From Acidobacterium sp. (GTDB taxonomy: Bacteria; Acidobacteriota; Vicinamibacteria; Vicinamibacterales; UBA2999), in the NCBI GenBank assembly GCA_002737365.1, contig NSIL01000010.1, forward strand, positions 1 to 64,000: a DNA stretch of 64,000 bases, in the 5' to 3' direction. The notes under the pieces were generated by a model. It worked only from the letters and a program-made list of their open reading frames with translations, was not told where the DNA came from and made no database searches. A program made the translations under genes and the position numbers. How positions within the stretch are numbered: the first letter of the stretch is position 1; each line of letters begins with the position of its first letter. Positions 23,081 to 33,032 of this stretch are shown here, one piece after another.

Positions 23081-24910
23081 TCACTGTTTCAGGTGAAACG
23101 GCACTGACGTCGTCACCACGCGGGGCCGGAACAACAGCGCCGCCTTCAGCGTGAAGGCGCTCTGGTTGTGCAGCAAGTGATGCCACCAGTGCTTGACCAC
23201 GAATTCCGGTAAGACCACCGTGATGTAGTCCTCGGGATTCTCCCGCTCGAGGCGGTCGATGTACTCGAGCAGCGGCTCGGTCATCGAGCGGTACGGGGAC
23301 TGCAGCACCACCAGCTTCACGTGCGAGCCCCATTGCGGCCAGTCGCGCTTCATCGCGACCATGGAGTCGGGGTTAACATTGACGTAGACCGCGCGCACGT
23401 CCTTGGAGAGTGAGCTGGCGTAGCGCAGGGCCTCGATCACCGCTCGATGGACGCCGCCGATCGGGACAACGACGACATGCCCGTGCGGTGTGAGGTCGAC
23501 TTCATGTCCCGCCAGTGACAGCTGCGAGGCGACGTTGTCGTAGTGCAGGCGCGTCTGCTTGAACACGAACATCAGGATCGGGACCAGCACGAGCACAATC
23601 CACGCGCCCTCTGTCGCTTTGGTCACCGCCACGATGATCAGGACAATGCCGGAGACAGTCGCGCCCAGCCCGCTGATGGCGGCGCGAACCCGCCATCCGG
23701 GCGGCCGCGACCGAAACCACCGCAGCAACATCCCGGTTTGCGACAGCGTGAAGGCCATGAACACGCCGATCATATAGAGCGGGATCAGCGCGTGCGCGTC
23801 GCCGCGGAACGCCGTGATCAGGACCGCGGCTGCCAGCCCGAGCGCCACGATGCCGTTCGAGTAGGCCAGCTTGTCGCCCAGGTTCATGAACTGCCGCGGC
23901 ATGTAGCGATCGCGGGCGACGAAGTAGGCCAGGCGGGGGAAGTCGGCAAACGCGGTGTTGGCGGCAAGCACAAGGATCATCGCCGTCGCCGCCTGCACCA
24001 TGTAATAAAAGGTGTTGCGTCCGCCGAATACCGCGCGCGCCAGCTGCGACACCACGGTCTCGCGCTCGGCCGGGACGATGCCGAAGTGAAAGGCCAGCAG
24101 GCTGATGCCGACGAACATGGTGATGGCCAGGCCGCCCATCAGCACCAGCGTACGCGCCGCCGTGCGCGCGGCTGGCTCCTGGAACGCCGGCACGCCGTCG
24201 GAAATGGCTTCGACCCCGGTCATTGCGGTGCAACCATTCGCGAATGCCGTCAGCAGCAGGAACGTGGTGAGGGTGCCAGTGCCAAGGAACGCGACTGGCT
24301 CCGCCGCCTCAAAGGGCGGCGCCGTCCCAAGCCAGCCTGTCCAGGCCCCGACCACGATCAGCATGAGGACGCTGCCCAGGAAGAAGTAGACCGGGATCCC
24401 GAACAACTTGGCTGACTCGCGAACACCACGGAGATTACCGACTGCGATCAGCGTCAGGAAGGCGAGCGCCAACGGCACACGGCTCACATGCAGGTCGGGC
24501 AGGGCCGATGTGATGGCGGACACGCCCGCCGCGATGCTCACCGACACCGTGAGCGTGTAGTCGATCAGCAGCGCCGCCGCCGTCACCAGCGAGGCGTTGG
24601 TGCCAATATTCTCTTTGGTGACGATGTAGTCGCCGCCGCCCTGAGGATAGGAGAAGATCGTCTGGCGGTACGACGAGACGATGATCAGCAGGAGCAGGGC
24701 GATCAGGCTGGCGATCCACGGCCCGTCCCTCAGCGCCTCGGGGCCGGCTTGCGCCAGCACGCGCAGCACTTCCTCGGTCGCATAGGCTACCGACGAGAGC
24801 GCATCGGCGGAGAGTACGGCCAGTCCGGCGAGCATGCCGAACTTCTGGTGGTGAGCCTGAAATGTCGGGATCGGACGCCCGACCAAAAGCCGCTTCAGCG
24901 GCGGGAACAC
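23081..24910 (-). CDS. APC-superfamily permease, KimA-like potassium importer
   Basis: The N-terminal region LVGRPIPTFQAHHQKFGMLAGLAVLSADALSSVAYATEE, the SYRQTIFSYPQGGGDYIVTKENIG segment and IPLYMIGVFMAFTLSQTGM match my memory of Bacillus KimA (YdaO) closely, along with a 600-residue length. KimA is a dimeric K+/H+ symporter switched off by c-di-AMP. About twelve helices are followed by a soluble C-terminal domain (about 460-609). Some relatives are annotated only as amino-acid permease, so the substrate is inferred. AAAGGG precedes the GTG start by 8 nt. It faces kup. Confidence 0.8.
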   Translation of the reverse strand: MFPPLKRLLVGRPIPTFQAHHQKFGMLAGLAVLSADALSSVAYATEEVLRVLAQAGPEALRDGPWIASLIALLLLIIVSSYRQTIFSYPQGGGDYIVTKENIGTNASLVTAAALLIDYTLTVSVSIAAGVSAITSALPDLHVSRVPLALAFLTLIAVGNLRGVRESAKLFGIPVYFFLGSVLMLIVVGAWTGWLGTAPPFEAAEPVAFLGTGTLTTFLLLTAFANGCTAMTGVEAISDGVPAFQEPAARTAARTLVLMGGLAITMFVGISLLAFHFGIVPAERETVVSQLARAVFGGRNTFYYMVQAATAMILVLAANTAFADFPRLAYFVARDRYMPRQFMNLGDKLAYSNGIVALGLAAAVLITAFRGDAHALIPLYMIGVFMAFTLSQTGMLLRWFRSRPPGWRVRAAISGLGATVSGIVLIIVAVTKATEGAWIVLVLVPILMFVFKQTRLHYDNVASQLSLAGHEVDLTPHGHVVVVPIGGVHRAVIEALRYASSLSKDVRAVYVNVNPDSMVAMKRDWPQWGSHVKLVVLQSPYRSMTEPLLEYIDRLERENPEDYITVVLPEFVVKHWWHHLLHNQSAFTLKAALLFRPRVVTTSVPFHLKQ

Positions 24911-24935
24911 AGCATCAACCCTTTCACGCCCGGAT

Positions 24936-24941
24936 ATTGTA
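24936..24941 (-). promoter_or_regulatory. Candidate -10 box of the KimA-like gene
   Basis: TACAAT on the minus strand lies 25 nt before the GTG and leaves a short leader with a good ribosome-binding site. A weak TCGGAC is 17 nt further upstream. Confidence 0.4.
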
Positions 24942-24995
24942 GTGGATTAGTACGGCGGTCCGACCGCGGTCACCCCGCAGGCGCGCCGGCTGGGC

Positions 24996-25001
24996 TAGAA
25001 T
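24996..25001 (+). promoter_or_regulatory. -10-like box of acyP, leaderless arrangement
   Basis: TAGAAT is followed by GGTGGG and then the acyP ATG. The GGTGGG could act as a weak ribosome-binding site only if transcription began further upstream. Confidence 0.4.
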
Positions 25002-25007
25002 GGTGGG

Positions 25008-25280
25008 ATGCGCGTCGCCCGGAGGTTCCTGGTGAGCGGTCACGTCCAGGGCGTCGGGTTCCGGTTTTATGCCAGGAACGCGGCGCGCCGCGAAGGCCTG
25101 GGTGGCCACGTCACCAATCACGCCGACGGATCGGTTGAAGTGGTGGCGGAAGGCGAGGCTGAGGCCATGACGCGCTTTGAGCGGGCTTTGCACCAGGGGC
25201 CGTCGCGATCGCAGGTGGCGCACGTGCGGGTGAACGAGGTCGTGCCGGCAGGCCTCAACGCCGGGTTTGAGATTCGGTAG
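25008..25280 (+). CDS. acyP: Acylphosphatase
   Basis: This 90-residue enzyme hydrolyses acyl phosphates such as carbamoyl phosphate. The signature GHVQGVGFRFYARNAARREGL contains the catalytic Arg, and the catalytic Asn follows in GHVTNHADGSVEV. The fold is the ferredoxin-like alpha/beta sandwich. It is 29 bp ahead of apt on the same strand. Confidence 0.93.
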   Translation: MRVARRFLVSGHVQGVGFRFYARNAARREGLGGHVTNHADGSVEVVAEGEAEAMTRFERALHQGPSRSQVAHVRVNEVVPAGLNAGFEIR

Positions 25281-25309
25281 GCGCAACATTCGGTAGTTAG
25301 ATACGATTC

Positions 25310-25825
25310 ATGGACCATCTGAAGGCAAAGATTCGACACGTGCCTGACTTTCCCAAGCCGGGCATCCTGTTCTACGACATCACGACGTTGCTGTGCGACC
25401 CCCAGGGGTTCCGCGACACGATTGACGCGATGGCGGCACCGTACATGGGTGAGGACATTGACCACGTGATTGGCATCGAGAGCCGCGGCTTCATCCTCGG
25501 CGCGGCGGTAGCCAACACGCTGGGGTGTGGTTTTGTACCCATCCGCAAGCCGGGCAAGCTGCCGGCCGCGACCTACCAGGAAAGCTACCACCTGGAATAC
25601 GGCACCGACGCATTGGAGATTCACCAGGACGCCTGCGGCAGCAACCAGCGCGTCCTGATCGTCGATGATGTGCTGGCGACCGGCGGGACGGCCCGCGCCG
25701 CCATCGACCTGGCCAGAAAGGCCGGCGGCAAGGTCATCGGCGCCACGTTCCTGATCGAGCTGGATTTCTTGAAGGGCCGCGACAAATTAGCGGGCGAGCC
25801 GGTTTATTCTGTTCTGCAGTATTAG
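25310..25825 (+). CDS. apt: Adenine phosphoribosyltransferase
   Basis: APT salvages adenine to AMP with PRPP. The 171-residue chain has the N-terminal [16 protein letters not shown], the mid-part [29 protein letters not shown], and the PRPP loop [16 protein letters not shown]. It ends in ...VYSVLQY*, and the last two bases of the stop codon are also the first bases of a palindromic repeat. Length and motifs are normal for class I bacterial enzymes. Confidence 0.96.
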   Translation: MDHLKAKIRHVPDFPKPGILFYDITTLLCDPQGFRDTIDAMAAPYMGEDIDHVIGIESRGFILGAAVANTLGCGFVPIRKPGKLPAATYQESYHLEYGTDALEIHQDACGSNQRVLIVDDVLATGGTARAAIDLARKAGGKVIGATFLIELDFLKGRDKLAGEPVYSVLQY

Positions 25826-25843
25826 TCCGGCTCAAGCCGGACT
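25824..25843. repeat. Palindromic repeat, CTCAAG core, at the apt stop codon
   Basis: AGTCCGGCTCAAGCCGGACT has 7-bp arms plus a CTCAAG core. It differs by one core base from the element at 5708-5725. It lies in the 23 bp between apt and tRNA-Arg, so it may separate the two transcripts. Confidence 0.75.
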
Positions 25844-25848
25844 CTACT

Positions 25849-25925
25849 GCGCCTGTAGCTCAGTTGGATAGAGCGCCGGTTTCCTAAACTGGAGGTCACA
25901 GGTTCGATCCCTGTCAGGCGCACCA
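25849..25925 (+). tRNA. tRNA-Arg(CCT)
   Basis: Acceptor GCGCCTG/CAGGCGC, anticodon stem CCGGT/ACTGG with loop TTCCTAA (anticodon CCT), and T-arm ACAGG/CCTGT with TTCGATC. Discriminator A and CCA are encoded. It decodes AGG, a rare Arg codon in GC-rich genomes. Confidence 0.96.
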
Positions 25926-25945
25926 TCGCTCATCAAAGAGACACT

Positions 25946-26692
25946 ATGAAAACTACGGAACGGCATCACCTGAAAGACAACGAACTGGCCATGGCGCTGA
26001 CCCGCGCGCAGGCCTGGGTCGAGCAGAACCAGAAGAACCTCCTGGCCCTCCTGGGATTGGTCGTCGTGGTCGGCGGCGGAATTGCCGCCTACTCCCTGTA
26101 CTCGCGGAGCACCGACACCAAGGCGCGGACGCTGCTGGCCGAAGCCATGGTGATCGAGGAATCGCGCGTGATGCCACCGGGCCCGCCGGCCGGCACCACC
26201 ACCGACCCGACGCAGACGCCCGGCCAGGCCCCGGGTACTTACCCGACGCAGCAAGCCAAGCTGGGTGCGGCGCTGCCGAAGTTCATTGCCGCGGCCGACG
26301 CCTATCCCTCATCGGAGTCGGGCTTGACCGCGCGCTATCACGCCGCGACCGTGCTGGTGTCGCTCGGGCGCTTCGACGAGGCCATCAAGCAGTACGACCA
26401 GGTGGTGGCCGGCGGCGCCAGTCTGATTCAGCGCATGGCACGGCTGGGCAAGGCCGAAGCGCAGCTTCGCGCCGGACAGTTCGACCCGGCAATTGCCACC
26501 CTGAAGGAGACCGCGGAGCAAGCGAACACCACGCTCCCGGTTGACGCGATCTTGATGGAGCTGGCCCGCGCATATCGCCTGGCCGGCAAGACCGACGATG
26601 CGCGCAAGACCTGGACCCAGGTGGTCGAAAAGCACGCCGATTCGCCGCTGGCGGCCGACGCGAAGGTCGAACTCAACAAGGTGAAGGGCTAA
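25946..26692 (+). CDS. YfgM-like TPR membrane protein
   Basis: The 248-residue protein has a single N-terminal membrane helix (LLALLGLVVVVGGGIAAYSLY, about 35-55) with the rest outside, composed of TPR-like helical repeats (for example AKLGAALPKFIAAADAYPSSESGLTARYHAATVL). This is the topology of YfgM/TPR_21 proteins, which sit by SecYEG and pass clients to periplasmic chaperones. A Pro/Thr-rich linker (about 78-105) joins helix and repeats. It starts 20 bp after tRNA-Arg and ends in a 4-nt tail overlap with the gene on the other strand. Confidence 0.8.
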   Translation: MKTTERHHLKDNELAMALTRAQAWVEQNQKNLLALLGLVVVVGGGIAAYSLYSRSTDTKARTLLAEAMVIEESRVMPPGPPAGTTTDPTQTPGQAPGTYPTQQAKLGAALPKFIAAADAYPSSESGLTARYHAATVLVSLGRFDEAIKQYDQVVAGGASLIQRMARLGKAEAQLRAGQFDPAIATLKETAEQANTTLPVDAILMELARAYRLAGKTDDARKTWTQVVEKHADSPLAADAKVELNKVKG

Positions 26693-28203
26693 CGCTTCGT
26701 CACCGCACGCAAGAACGTAAAGTCCGCCGAGGGCGTCAGCTTGACGCCCTCGATTCCGGTACGGGAGACCGCGACGTTGGTCTTGGTCCACAGGCTGATG
26801 TAAGGCGCATCGTGCGAGACCAGCCGCTGCGCCTCGCTGAACAACCGGCGCCGCTCGGCTTCGGTGGCGGCCGCGCCGGCGGCGTCGATCAGGCGATCGA
26901 CCTCCGGATTCTCGTAGTAGCCGCGATTGAATCCCGACGGCGGCATCTGCGTGGAATGAAACACCCGCCGCAGCATGTCGGGGTCCGAGACGCCCACCCA
27001 CTGCAGCGTGAACAACTGGAAATTGCCCTTCAACACGTCAGCGTAGAGCGTGGCGAACTCGTATGACCTGACGTCCAGTTCGATGCCCGCCTGCTTCAGG
27101 TCCTGTTGGATCACCGCAGCCTGCAACCGAATGAACTCGTTGGTCGATACCTTCAGGGTCAGCCGTAACCGCGGCTCTGGTCCATCACCGTCCGGGTCGG
27201 GGTAGCCGGCTTCGTCGAGCAGCGCCTTGGCCGTGGCGACGTCATGGGCAAACTGAAACACCTTCGGCTCGAACGCCCACGACACTGGTGGCAGTATGCC
27301 GACGGCGAGGCTGGCCAGGCCACGCCGCAGGTGATCGACAATCGCCTGGCGGTCGATGGCGTAGCCGATGGCGTGACGCACCCGGCGATCGCCGAGCACC
27401 GGGTCGCGCAGGTTGAACCCGACATACGCGTAGTCCGTGCCCGGCGACTTCGCAATCGCCATGGTCTGGTCGGTCGCCAGTTGGTGCACCACATCCGGCG
27501 ACAGGTCATTGACCACCAGATCGACCGTGCCCTTGCGCAACTCGAGCGCCCGCATGATCTCGTCGGGCACCACCTTCAGCACCACACCCGCGTTGGCCGG
27601 CGCGCCGCGGAAGTATTGCGGGAACGCTGCGAGCTCCAGGCGGTCGTCCACGGCAAAGCTGACAAACTTGTACGGCCCCGTCCCAACCGGATGATCCCGC
27701 AGGGCGGCGGTCGCCCCGTTCGGCACGACCGGCATCACCAACTGGATCGGGAACGAGCCGAACGGCTCCTTCAACGAGAATCGCGCCGTGTAGCGATCGA
27801 GCGCCGTGACCTTGTCGAGCACCCGGTAGGCGCCCTTGCGGGCCGAGATGAACGACGGGTCGATGAACGAGCTGAAGGTAAAGACGACGTCCGCGGCCGT
27901 CAGTTCGTGGCCATCGTGAAACAACACGCCTGGCCGCAGCACCACGTCGTAGGTCAGTGGATCGCGCTGCTGCCAACTCGACGCCAGACCACCGGTGACG
28001 CGCAGCTCGTCATCGAGCGCCAGCAGGTTGTCGTAGATCAGTTGATGCGCCCGCTGCGACGTTTCATCGGAGCCGACGCGCGGATCGAGACTGTTGGGCG
28101 AAGTGAGGACGGCCAGCGTGACGATGTGGTTCTGCGGTGGCGCGTCGTGGCAGGCGCTGAGCGCGAACACCAGGGCGACGGTGGCGGAGGGTCTAATCGT
28201 CAA
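26689..28203 (-). CDS. ABC transporter substrate-binding lipoprotein, family 5 (peptide/nickel type)
   Basis: The product is an extracytoplasmic binding protein of the oligopeptide family. Residues 1-18 are a lipoprotein signal with lipobox ALSAC, followed by the family signature in [37 protein letters not shown]. The large two-lobed domain fills the rest of the 504 residues. No permease or ATPase gene is near, so it either joins a transporter encoded elsewhere or serves in chemosensing. The TTG start lies inside the mutS 3' end (11-nt overlap), so translation is probably coupled to mutS. A 25-bp palindrome near the C-terminus (26728-26752) encodes EGVKLTP. Confidence 0.87.
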   Translation of the reverse strand: MTIRPSATVALVFALSACHDAPPQNHIVTLAVLTSPNSLDPRVGSDETSQRAHQLIYDNLLALDDELRVTGGLASSWQQRDPLTYDVVLRPGVLFHDGHELTAADVVFTFSSFIDPSFISARKGAYRVLDKVTALDRYTARFSLKEPFGSFPIQLVMPVVPNGATAALRDHPVGTGPYKFVSFAVDDRLELAAFPQYFRGAPANAGVVLKVVPDEIMRALELRKGTVDLVVNDLSPDVVHQLATDQTMAIAKSPGTDYAYVGFNLRDPVLGDRRVRHAIGYAIDRQAIVDHLRRGLASLAVGILPPVSWAFEPKVFQFAHDVATAKALLDEAGYPDPDGDGPEPRLRLTLKVSTNEFIRLQAAVIQQDLKQAGIELDVRSYEFATLYADVLKGNFQLFTLQWVGVSDPDMLRRVFHSTQMPPSGFNRGYYENPEVDRLIDAAGAAATEAERRRLFSEAQRLVSHDAPYISLWTKTNVAVSRTGIEGVKLTPSADFTFLRAVTKR

Positions 28204-30865
28204 GGGACTGCTTGAGGTCCTGCAGGATCTGCAGGGCGTCGATCGGTGTCGTGCGGTTGATATCCACCTCGCGAATCCGCTCGCGCAGTTTCTCGTCGGC
28301 CGGGGAGGCGGCCTGGAACAAACCGAGCTGCTGTTGCGGCACGACTGGCACGCCGCTCAGCGAGGGCTTGCCGCCGCGCGCCAGCTCGTCGTGCTCGAGC
28401 GAGGCCAGGATGTTGCGGGCGCGGGCAATGACGCTCGCGGGCAGGCCCGCCAGCCGCGCGACCTGGATGCCGTAGCTGCGATCCGAACGGCCCGGCAGGA
28501 TCTTGTGCAGGAAGATGATGTCGTCGTTCCACTCGCGCGCGGTCACGTGCGCGTTCACAACGCCGGGAATCGCCTCTGCCAAGTCGGTGAGCTCGTGATA
28601 GTGGGTGGCAAACAGCGTCTTCGGCCGGGCACGTTCGTTGGTGGCCATGAACTCGGCGACCGCCCACGCAATGCTCAAGCCGTCGAAGGTCGCCGTGCCC
28701 CGGCCGATCTCGTCCAGCACCACCAGGCTTTTCGAGGTCGCACCACTCAGGATGTGCGAGGTCTCCTGCATTTCCACCATGAAGGTGGACTGGCCGCGGG
28801 CGATGTTGTCAGAGGCGCCCACCCGCGCGTACAGCCGGTCGATGAGCGCCAACTTGGCTTCGCGGGCCGGGACAAACGAACCGGTCTGCGCCATCAGGCA
28901 CAGCAGCGCGACCTGCCGCAAATACGTGGACTTGCCGCCCATGTTGGGGCCGGTCAGGATCACCAGTTGGTGCGTGGTGCCATTCAGCGTGATGTCGTTC
29001 GGCACGAAGGCACCGGCGGCCAGGCGTTCCACCACCGGGTGACGGACATCCACGGCCACCATCTCGTCGCCGTCATGGACATGCGGCTTGGTGTAATTGC
29101 CCACCGTCGCCGTCTCAGCCAGGCCCGCCAGGACGTCAAGGGCCGCGACGGCGCGCGCGGTGTCGAGCACCCGCGGCGCCTCGGCGGCGACCCGCTGGCG
29201 GAGCGTCTCGAAGATTTCCAATTCGCGCGTCATGATGCGCTCGTCGGCGCCGAGGACCTTTTCTTCGTATTCCTTGAGGGCGGGGGTGATGTAGCGCTCG
29301 CCACCGGCAATGGTCTGCTTCCGGATGTAGTCCGCTGGCACCGCGTGCAGGTTCGACTTGGAGATTTCGATGTAGTACCCGAACACGCGGTTGAAGCGCA
29401 CCTTCAATGACGAGATGCCGGTGCGGGCGCGTTCGCCTTGTTCCATCTCGGCGATGACCTGCTTGCCGGACCGGCTGATGGTGCGCAACTCGTCGAGCGT
29501 GGGGTCGAAGCCGTCGCGCACGAACCCGCCTTCGCGGGAGAGCGCCGGCGGTTCGTCCATGATGGCCGCCTCGACCCACTGTCGGACGTCGCTCAAGTCA
29601 TCCAGCTCGCCGATCAGGCTCCGCACCAACGGGGCCTGGCACTCCGTCAGCATCAGCGCGAGGCGGGGCACCGCCGCGAGTGAACGGCCGAGCGCGACCA
29701 GGTCGCGCGGGCTGGCGGTCGACAGGGCAATGCGCGCGATCAGCCGTTCGAGATCGAGAATCGACTTCAGTGTCTCGCGTAGCTTGCCGCGGTCTGTCGT
29801 CCTGACGGCCAGTTCTTCGACGGCATCCAGCCGATCGCGGATCGCTTCAAGTGAGGTGAGGGGACGCAGCAACCACGCGCGCAGCAAGCGGCCGCCCATC
29901 GGCGTGACCGTGCGATCGATCTCGTCCAGCAGCGTGCCGGCACGGCCGCCGGTCATCGACTCAACGATCTCCAGGTGCTTGAGGGTCGTGGGGTCAATCA
30001 GCAGGCCATCCGCGACTTGGCGCAGGCGGACCGATCGCACGTGCGCGAGGTCGGCCTTCTGCGTGTCGCGCAGGTAGCGCACCAACGCACCGGCCGCGCA
30101 GACGGCGGCCTGCCGCCGTTCGAGGCCGAAGCCTTCAAGGCCACTGACCCGCAGTTGATCGAGCAGCGTCTGGCGGGCCGATTCCAGCTCGAAGTGCCAG
30201 CCGTCGATCTCGGTGACCGGCACCGCCTGCTGGGCGATTTCCGGCAGCAGGGCGCGGGCGTCGGCGGCTGAGGCGACGACGATCTCGCGCGGCCGCAGGA
30301 CGGCGACCTCCGCCCGCAGCGAGGCCAGTCCCTCCACGCCGGAATACTCCGCCACGTCGAACTCACCGGTCGACAGGTCAACCAGGGCGACGCCGTATTC
30401 GGCCTGTTGTCCGGCGGCCGCCCGTGTGGCGACAATCGCCATCAGGAACGCCGGTTCGCGCGCCTCGAGGTAGGCCGAATCGGTGAGTGTTCCTGGCGAG
30501 ACCACGCGCACGACGTCGCGCTTGACCAGGCCCTTGGCCTTCTTGGGATCTTCGATCTGCTCGCAGATCGCGACGCTGTAGCCCTTCTTCACCAGCCGCG
30601 CGAGGTAGCCATCTGCCGCATGGTATGGAAATCCGCACATCGGTACCGGCGTGCCGGCGGAGTCCTTGGACCGCGAGGTCAGGGTCAGGTCGAGTGCCCG
30701 CGACGCCACCAGAGCGTCCTCATAAAACATCTCGTAGAAGTCGCCCATCCGGAAAAAGACGAGCGCGTGCCGGTACTGGCGCTTGGCCTCAAAGTACTGA
30801 CGCATGGCCGGCGTCAGCTGCGCGCCGGTCGGCGGCGCAGAGGCAAAAGATGGCGGTTGGGACAC
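28193..30865 (-). CDS. mutS: DNA mismatch repair protein MutS
   Basis: MutS finds mismatches and recruits MutL. The mismatch-binding FxE lies in the N-terminal [12 protein letters not shown]. The middle has the connector/lever domains, and the ATPase shows [13 protein letters not shown] (Walker A), [19 protein letters not shown] (Walker B region) and ATHYHEL. The ORF opens at 30916, but I prefer the GTG at 30865 (VSQPPSFAS), close to where the family begins; this gives 890 residues and leaves 35 bp to the divergent tsaB. The next gene downstream overlaps it by 11 nt. Confidence 0.94.
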   Translation of the reverse strand: MSQPPSFASAPPTGAQLTPAMRQYFEAKRQYRHALVFFRMGDFYEMFYEDALVASRALDLTLTSRSKDSAGTPVPMCGFPYHAADGYLARLVKKGYSVAICEQIEDPKKAKGLVKRDVVRVVSPGTLTDSAYLEAREPAFLMAIVATRAAAGQQAEYGVALVDLSTGEFDVAEYSGVEGLASLRAEVAVLRPREIVVASAADARALLPEIAQQAVPVTEIDGWHFELESARQTLLDQLRVSGLEGFGLERRQAAVCAAGALVRYLRDTQKADLAHVRSVRLRQVADGLLIDPTTLKHLEIVESMTGGRAGTLLDEIDRTVTPMGGRLLRAWLLRPLTSLEAIRDRLDAVEELAVRTTDRGKLRETLKSILDLERLIARIALSTASPRDLVALGRSLAAVPRLALMLTECQAPLVRSLIGELDDLSDVRQWVEAAIMDEPPALSREGGFVRDGFDPTLDELRTISRSGKQVIAEMEQGERARTGISSLKVRFNRVFGYYIEISKSNLHAVPADYIRKQTIAGGERYITPALKEYEEKVLGADERIMTRELEIFETLRQRVAAEAPRVLDTARAVAALDVLAGLAETATVGNYTKPHVHDGDEMVAVDVRHPVVERLAAGAFVPNDITLNGTTHQLVILTGPNMGGKSTYLRQVALLCLMAQTGSFVPAREAKLALIDRLYARVGASDNIARGQSTFMVEMQETSHILSGATSKSLVVLDEIGRGTATFDGLSIAWAVAEFMATNERARPKTLFATHYHELTDLAEAIPGVVNAHVTAREWNDDIIFLHKILPGRSDRSYGIQVARLAGLPASVIARARNILASLEHDELARGGKPSLSGVPVVPQQQLGLFQAASPADEKLRERIREVDINRTTPIDALQILQDLKQSLDD

Positions 30866-30900
30866 GGTCGCGGCTCGAAAAGACGCTCGTCGAGTATACG

Positions 30901-31620
30901 ATGGCCTGCACCCCAAATTACGTGGTCATTCTCTCCCTCGACACCACCACCCGCGGCGGCAGCACGGCCATCGCGCGCGACGCGCAACTGCTGGCCCTGG
31001 TGCGCGGCGACGCGACCCGCTCGCACAGCGAGCGCCTGCCAGGCGAGATCGCAGCCGCGCTCTCGGAGGCCGGCCTGTTGCGCGCGGACATTGACCTGCT
31101 GGCGGTCGCCACCGGTCCGGGTGCCTTCACGGGGCTGCGCATCGGACTGGCGGCCATGCAGGGACTGGCGATGACCCTCTGCCGCCCGGTGATCGGGATC
31201 TCCGCGCTCGACGCCCTCGCCGACGAAGTGCCCGCTGGCACCGCGACGCTGGTCGCACCGTGGATGGACGCGCAGCGAGGTGAGGTCTTCGCCATGCTGC
31301 TCGACGCGGCCTCCGGACGCACGTTGGAATCGCCGCTGGCGGCGCCGCCAGCCGTCGTCCTCGCTGCCTGGCGCGCGCACCTCGACGGCCACACGGCAGT
31401 GTTCATCGGCGATGCGGCGGAGCGCGACGCCGCGCTCGTCGCCGAGGCCGGAGCGGGGCAGTGGTCGACGCGCAGGCCGCCGCCTCTCGCACCGGCGCTG
31501 GCGCGCCTTGCCCGCATCCGTGCCGCGCGAGGCGAAGCCGGACTGCCGCAGCAGCTCACGCCGATCTATGTCCGCCGGCCCGATGTCGAGATCGAGCGCG
31601 AGCGCCGGGAGCGGCCGTGA
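30901..31620 (+). CDS. tsaB: tRNA threonylcarbamoyladenosine biosynthesis protein TsaB
   Basis: TsaB is the dimerisation partner of TsaD in t6A synthesis at position 37 of ANN-decoding tRNAs. The N-terminus ([19 protein letters not shown]) and [21 protein letters not shown] are characteristic. The reading frame in the track begins upstream inside mutS; ATG 30901 is used because similarity begins there, giving 239 residues. tsaD and tsaE are not in the window. Its stop overlaps the rimI GTG. Confidence 0.92.
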   Translation: MACTPNYVVILSLDTTTRGGSTAIARDAQLLALVRGDATRSHSERLPGEIAAALSEAGLLRADIDLLAVATGPGAFTGLRIGLAAMQGLAMTLCRPVIGISALDALADEVPAGTATLVAPWMDAQRGEVFAMLLDAASGRTLESPLAAPPAVVLAAWRAHLDGHTAVFIGDAAERDAALVAEAGAGQWSTRRPPPLAPALARLARIRAARGEAGLPQQLTPIYVRRPDVEIERERRERP

Positions 31621-32066
31621 CGGTGGAACGGCTGGCCACCGATGCCGATCTGGACGGGGTGCTGGCGATCGAGGATGCGGCCTTCAACAACCCCACGACG
31701 CGCGAGTGGTACGAGTCCGAACTGAAGCGGCCCGCGGTCTGCTTCATTTACGTGCTGCGGACGCCGGAGTGCCCGGTGGCCGCGTTCTGTGCCTTCTGGC
31801 GGGTGGTCGATCAGATTCACATTAACAACCTGGCGGTGCTGCCGGCGTGGCGAGGCCAGGGGCTGGCCAGTCACTTGCTGGCGGAGGTGATGACCGAGTC
31901 AGCCCGGATGGGGGTCGATTGCGCGACCCTCGAGGTTCGCCGTTCCAATACCGCGGCGCTGCGGCTCTACGCCAAGGCCGGATTTGTCGAGGCCGGCGTA
32001 CGGCGGAACTACTACACCCAGCCGGTGGAGGATGCCCTCGTGCTCGTCTGCAAATCCACGCCCTGA
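31617..32066 (+). CDS. rimI: Ribosomal-protein-alanine N-acetyltransferase RimI-like
   Basis: A 149-residue GNAT acetyltransferase. The acetyl-CoA loop is AVLPAWRGQGLASHLLAE, followed by LEVRRSNTAALRLYAKAGFVEAGVRRNYY, the RimI-type C-terminal signature. RimI acetylates the N-terminus of ribosomal protein S18, and tsaB-rimI is a common gene pair. The GTG start overlaps the tsaB stop (GTGA). Confidence 0.9.
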   Translation: MTVERLATDADLDGVLAIEDAAFNNPTTREWYESELKRPAVCFIYVLRTPECPVAAFCAFWRVVDQIHINNLAVLPAWRGQGLASHLLAEVMTESARMGVDCATLEVRRSNTAALRLYAKAGFVEAGVRRNYYTQPVEDALVLVCKSTP

Positions 32067-32159
32067 CCTTGTCGCTTTCTTTCACGAATTCAGGGGAGTA
32101 GACTGCAGCCGATCGGGCGGTACGCATTCCCGGACCGACCCCGCAACGGAGGCGGACAG

Positions 32160-32363
32160 ATGGCTGAGGACGTGAAGCATCAGCTCCTCGAGACCAACGA
32201 GGAATACCGCGAGTTGGCCGTCAAGCACCACACGCTCGACGATCGGCTGCGCGCACTCGAAGCCAAGCAGCACCGGTCGGACGAAGAGTACGTCGAAGAA
32301 GTCAGTCTCAAGAAACGCAAACTCCACATCAAAGACCGCATGGAGTCCATCCTGCGGCAATAG
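32160..32363 (+). CDS. DUF465/YdcH-like small helical protein
   Basis: A 67-residue, highly charged helical protein: ETNEEYRELAVKHHTLDDRLRALEAKQHRSDEEYVEEVSLKKRKLHIKDRM. The pattern and size match the DUF465/YdcH family of unknown function. GGAGGCGGAC precedes the ATG, giving a strong ribosome-binding site. It lies 38 bp upstream of psd. The preceding 93-bp spacer shows no other feature. Confidence 0.9.
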   Translation: MAEDVKHQLLETNEEYRELAVKHHTLDDRLRALEAKQHRSDEEYVEEVSLKKRKLHIKDRMESILRQ

Positions 32364-32388
32364 TTTCAGGAAAACCCGCCCGGCGTCC

Positions 32389-32394
32389 TATTAT
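32389..32394 (+). promoter_or_regulatory. Possible -10 box of psd
   Basis: TATTAT lies 7 nt (CAAGAGG) before the psd ATG. The AGAGG could also act as a ribosome-binding site on a longer transcript from the upstream gene, so a leaderless start is only one reading. Confidence 0.3.
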
Positions 32395-32401
32395 CAAGAG
32401 G

Positions 32402-33031
32402 ATGTTCATTGATAAGGCCGGCCTGCCCTTCATGGGGGTGGCCGTGGTGCTGGCGCTCGGCGCCGGGTTGTGGTTTGGGCGCGCCTGGTCGATCCCCTTT
32501 CTGGTTCTGGCGGCGTTCTTCGCCTTCTTCTTTCGCGACCCCAACCGCACCATCCCGACGGGCGGCAACCTGGTGGTTTCGCCGGCAGACGCCCGCATTA
32601 CGGCTGCCGGCGACCGCGTCTGGCCCGGCGCGCCTCCGGGCGACTGGCAGGTCGTCAGCATGTTCCTGTCACCGATGGATGTGCACGTCAACCGGACCCC
32701 GGTCGACGGCACGGTGACGCGGGTGGAGTATCATCCCGGCCAGTTCCTGCCCGCCTATCGCAAGGAGGCCGGGCAGTTGAACGAATGGACCGAGGTCTGG
32801 TTTGACCGGCCGGGCGGCGCGATTGTCGCCCGCCAGATCGTCGGCGTGCTGGCCCGGCGCATTGTCTGCCGGCTGCAAGTCGGGGACCGCGTCGAGCGGG
32901 GACAACGCTACGGGGTCATGAAGTTCGGTTCACGCATGGATTTGTTTCTGCCGCCGTCCGCGACCATCCGCGTGAAGGTTGGCGACAAGGTCGTGGCCGG
33001 TGAGACAACGATCGCAACACTGGAGTCGTAA
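32402..33031 (+). CDS. psd: Phosphatidylserine decarboxylase, short type
   Basis: The enzyme turns phosphatidylserine into phosphatidylethanolamine. Two N-terminal helices (about 8-40) anchor it, followed by FRDPNRTIP and VSPADARITAAGD, and the self-cleavage site in MKFGSRMDLFLP, where the Ser becomes the pyruvoyl group. The 209-residue size fits the short family. The next gene, pssA, makes its substrate and starts 1 bp after the stop. Confidence 0.93.
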   Translation: MFIDKAGLPFMGVAVVLALGAGLWFGRAWSIPFLVLAAFFAFFFRDPNRTIPTGGNLVVSPADARITAAGDRVWPGAPPGDWQVVSMFLSPMDVHVNRTPVDGTVTRVEYHPGQFLPAYRKEAGQLNEWTEVWFDRPGGAIVARQIVGVLARRIVCRLQVGDRVERGQRYGVMKFGSRMDLFLPPSATIRVKVGDKVVAGETTIATLES

Positions 33032-33032
33032 A

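Noticed and set aside
24910-25007. Regulatory RNA between the KimA-like gene and acyP
   Set aside because: Only simple promoter-like boxes; no stable fold could be drawn.
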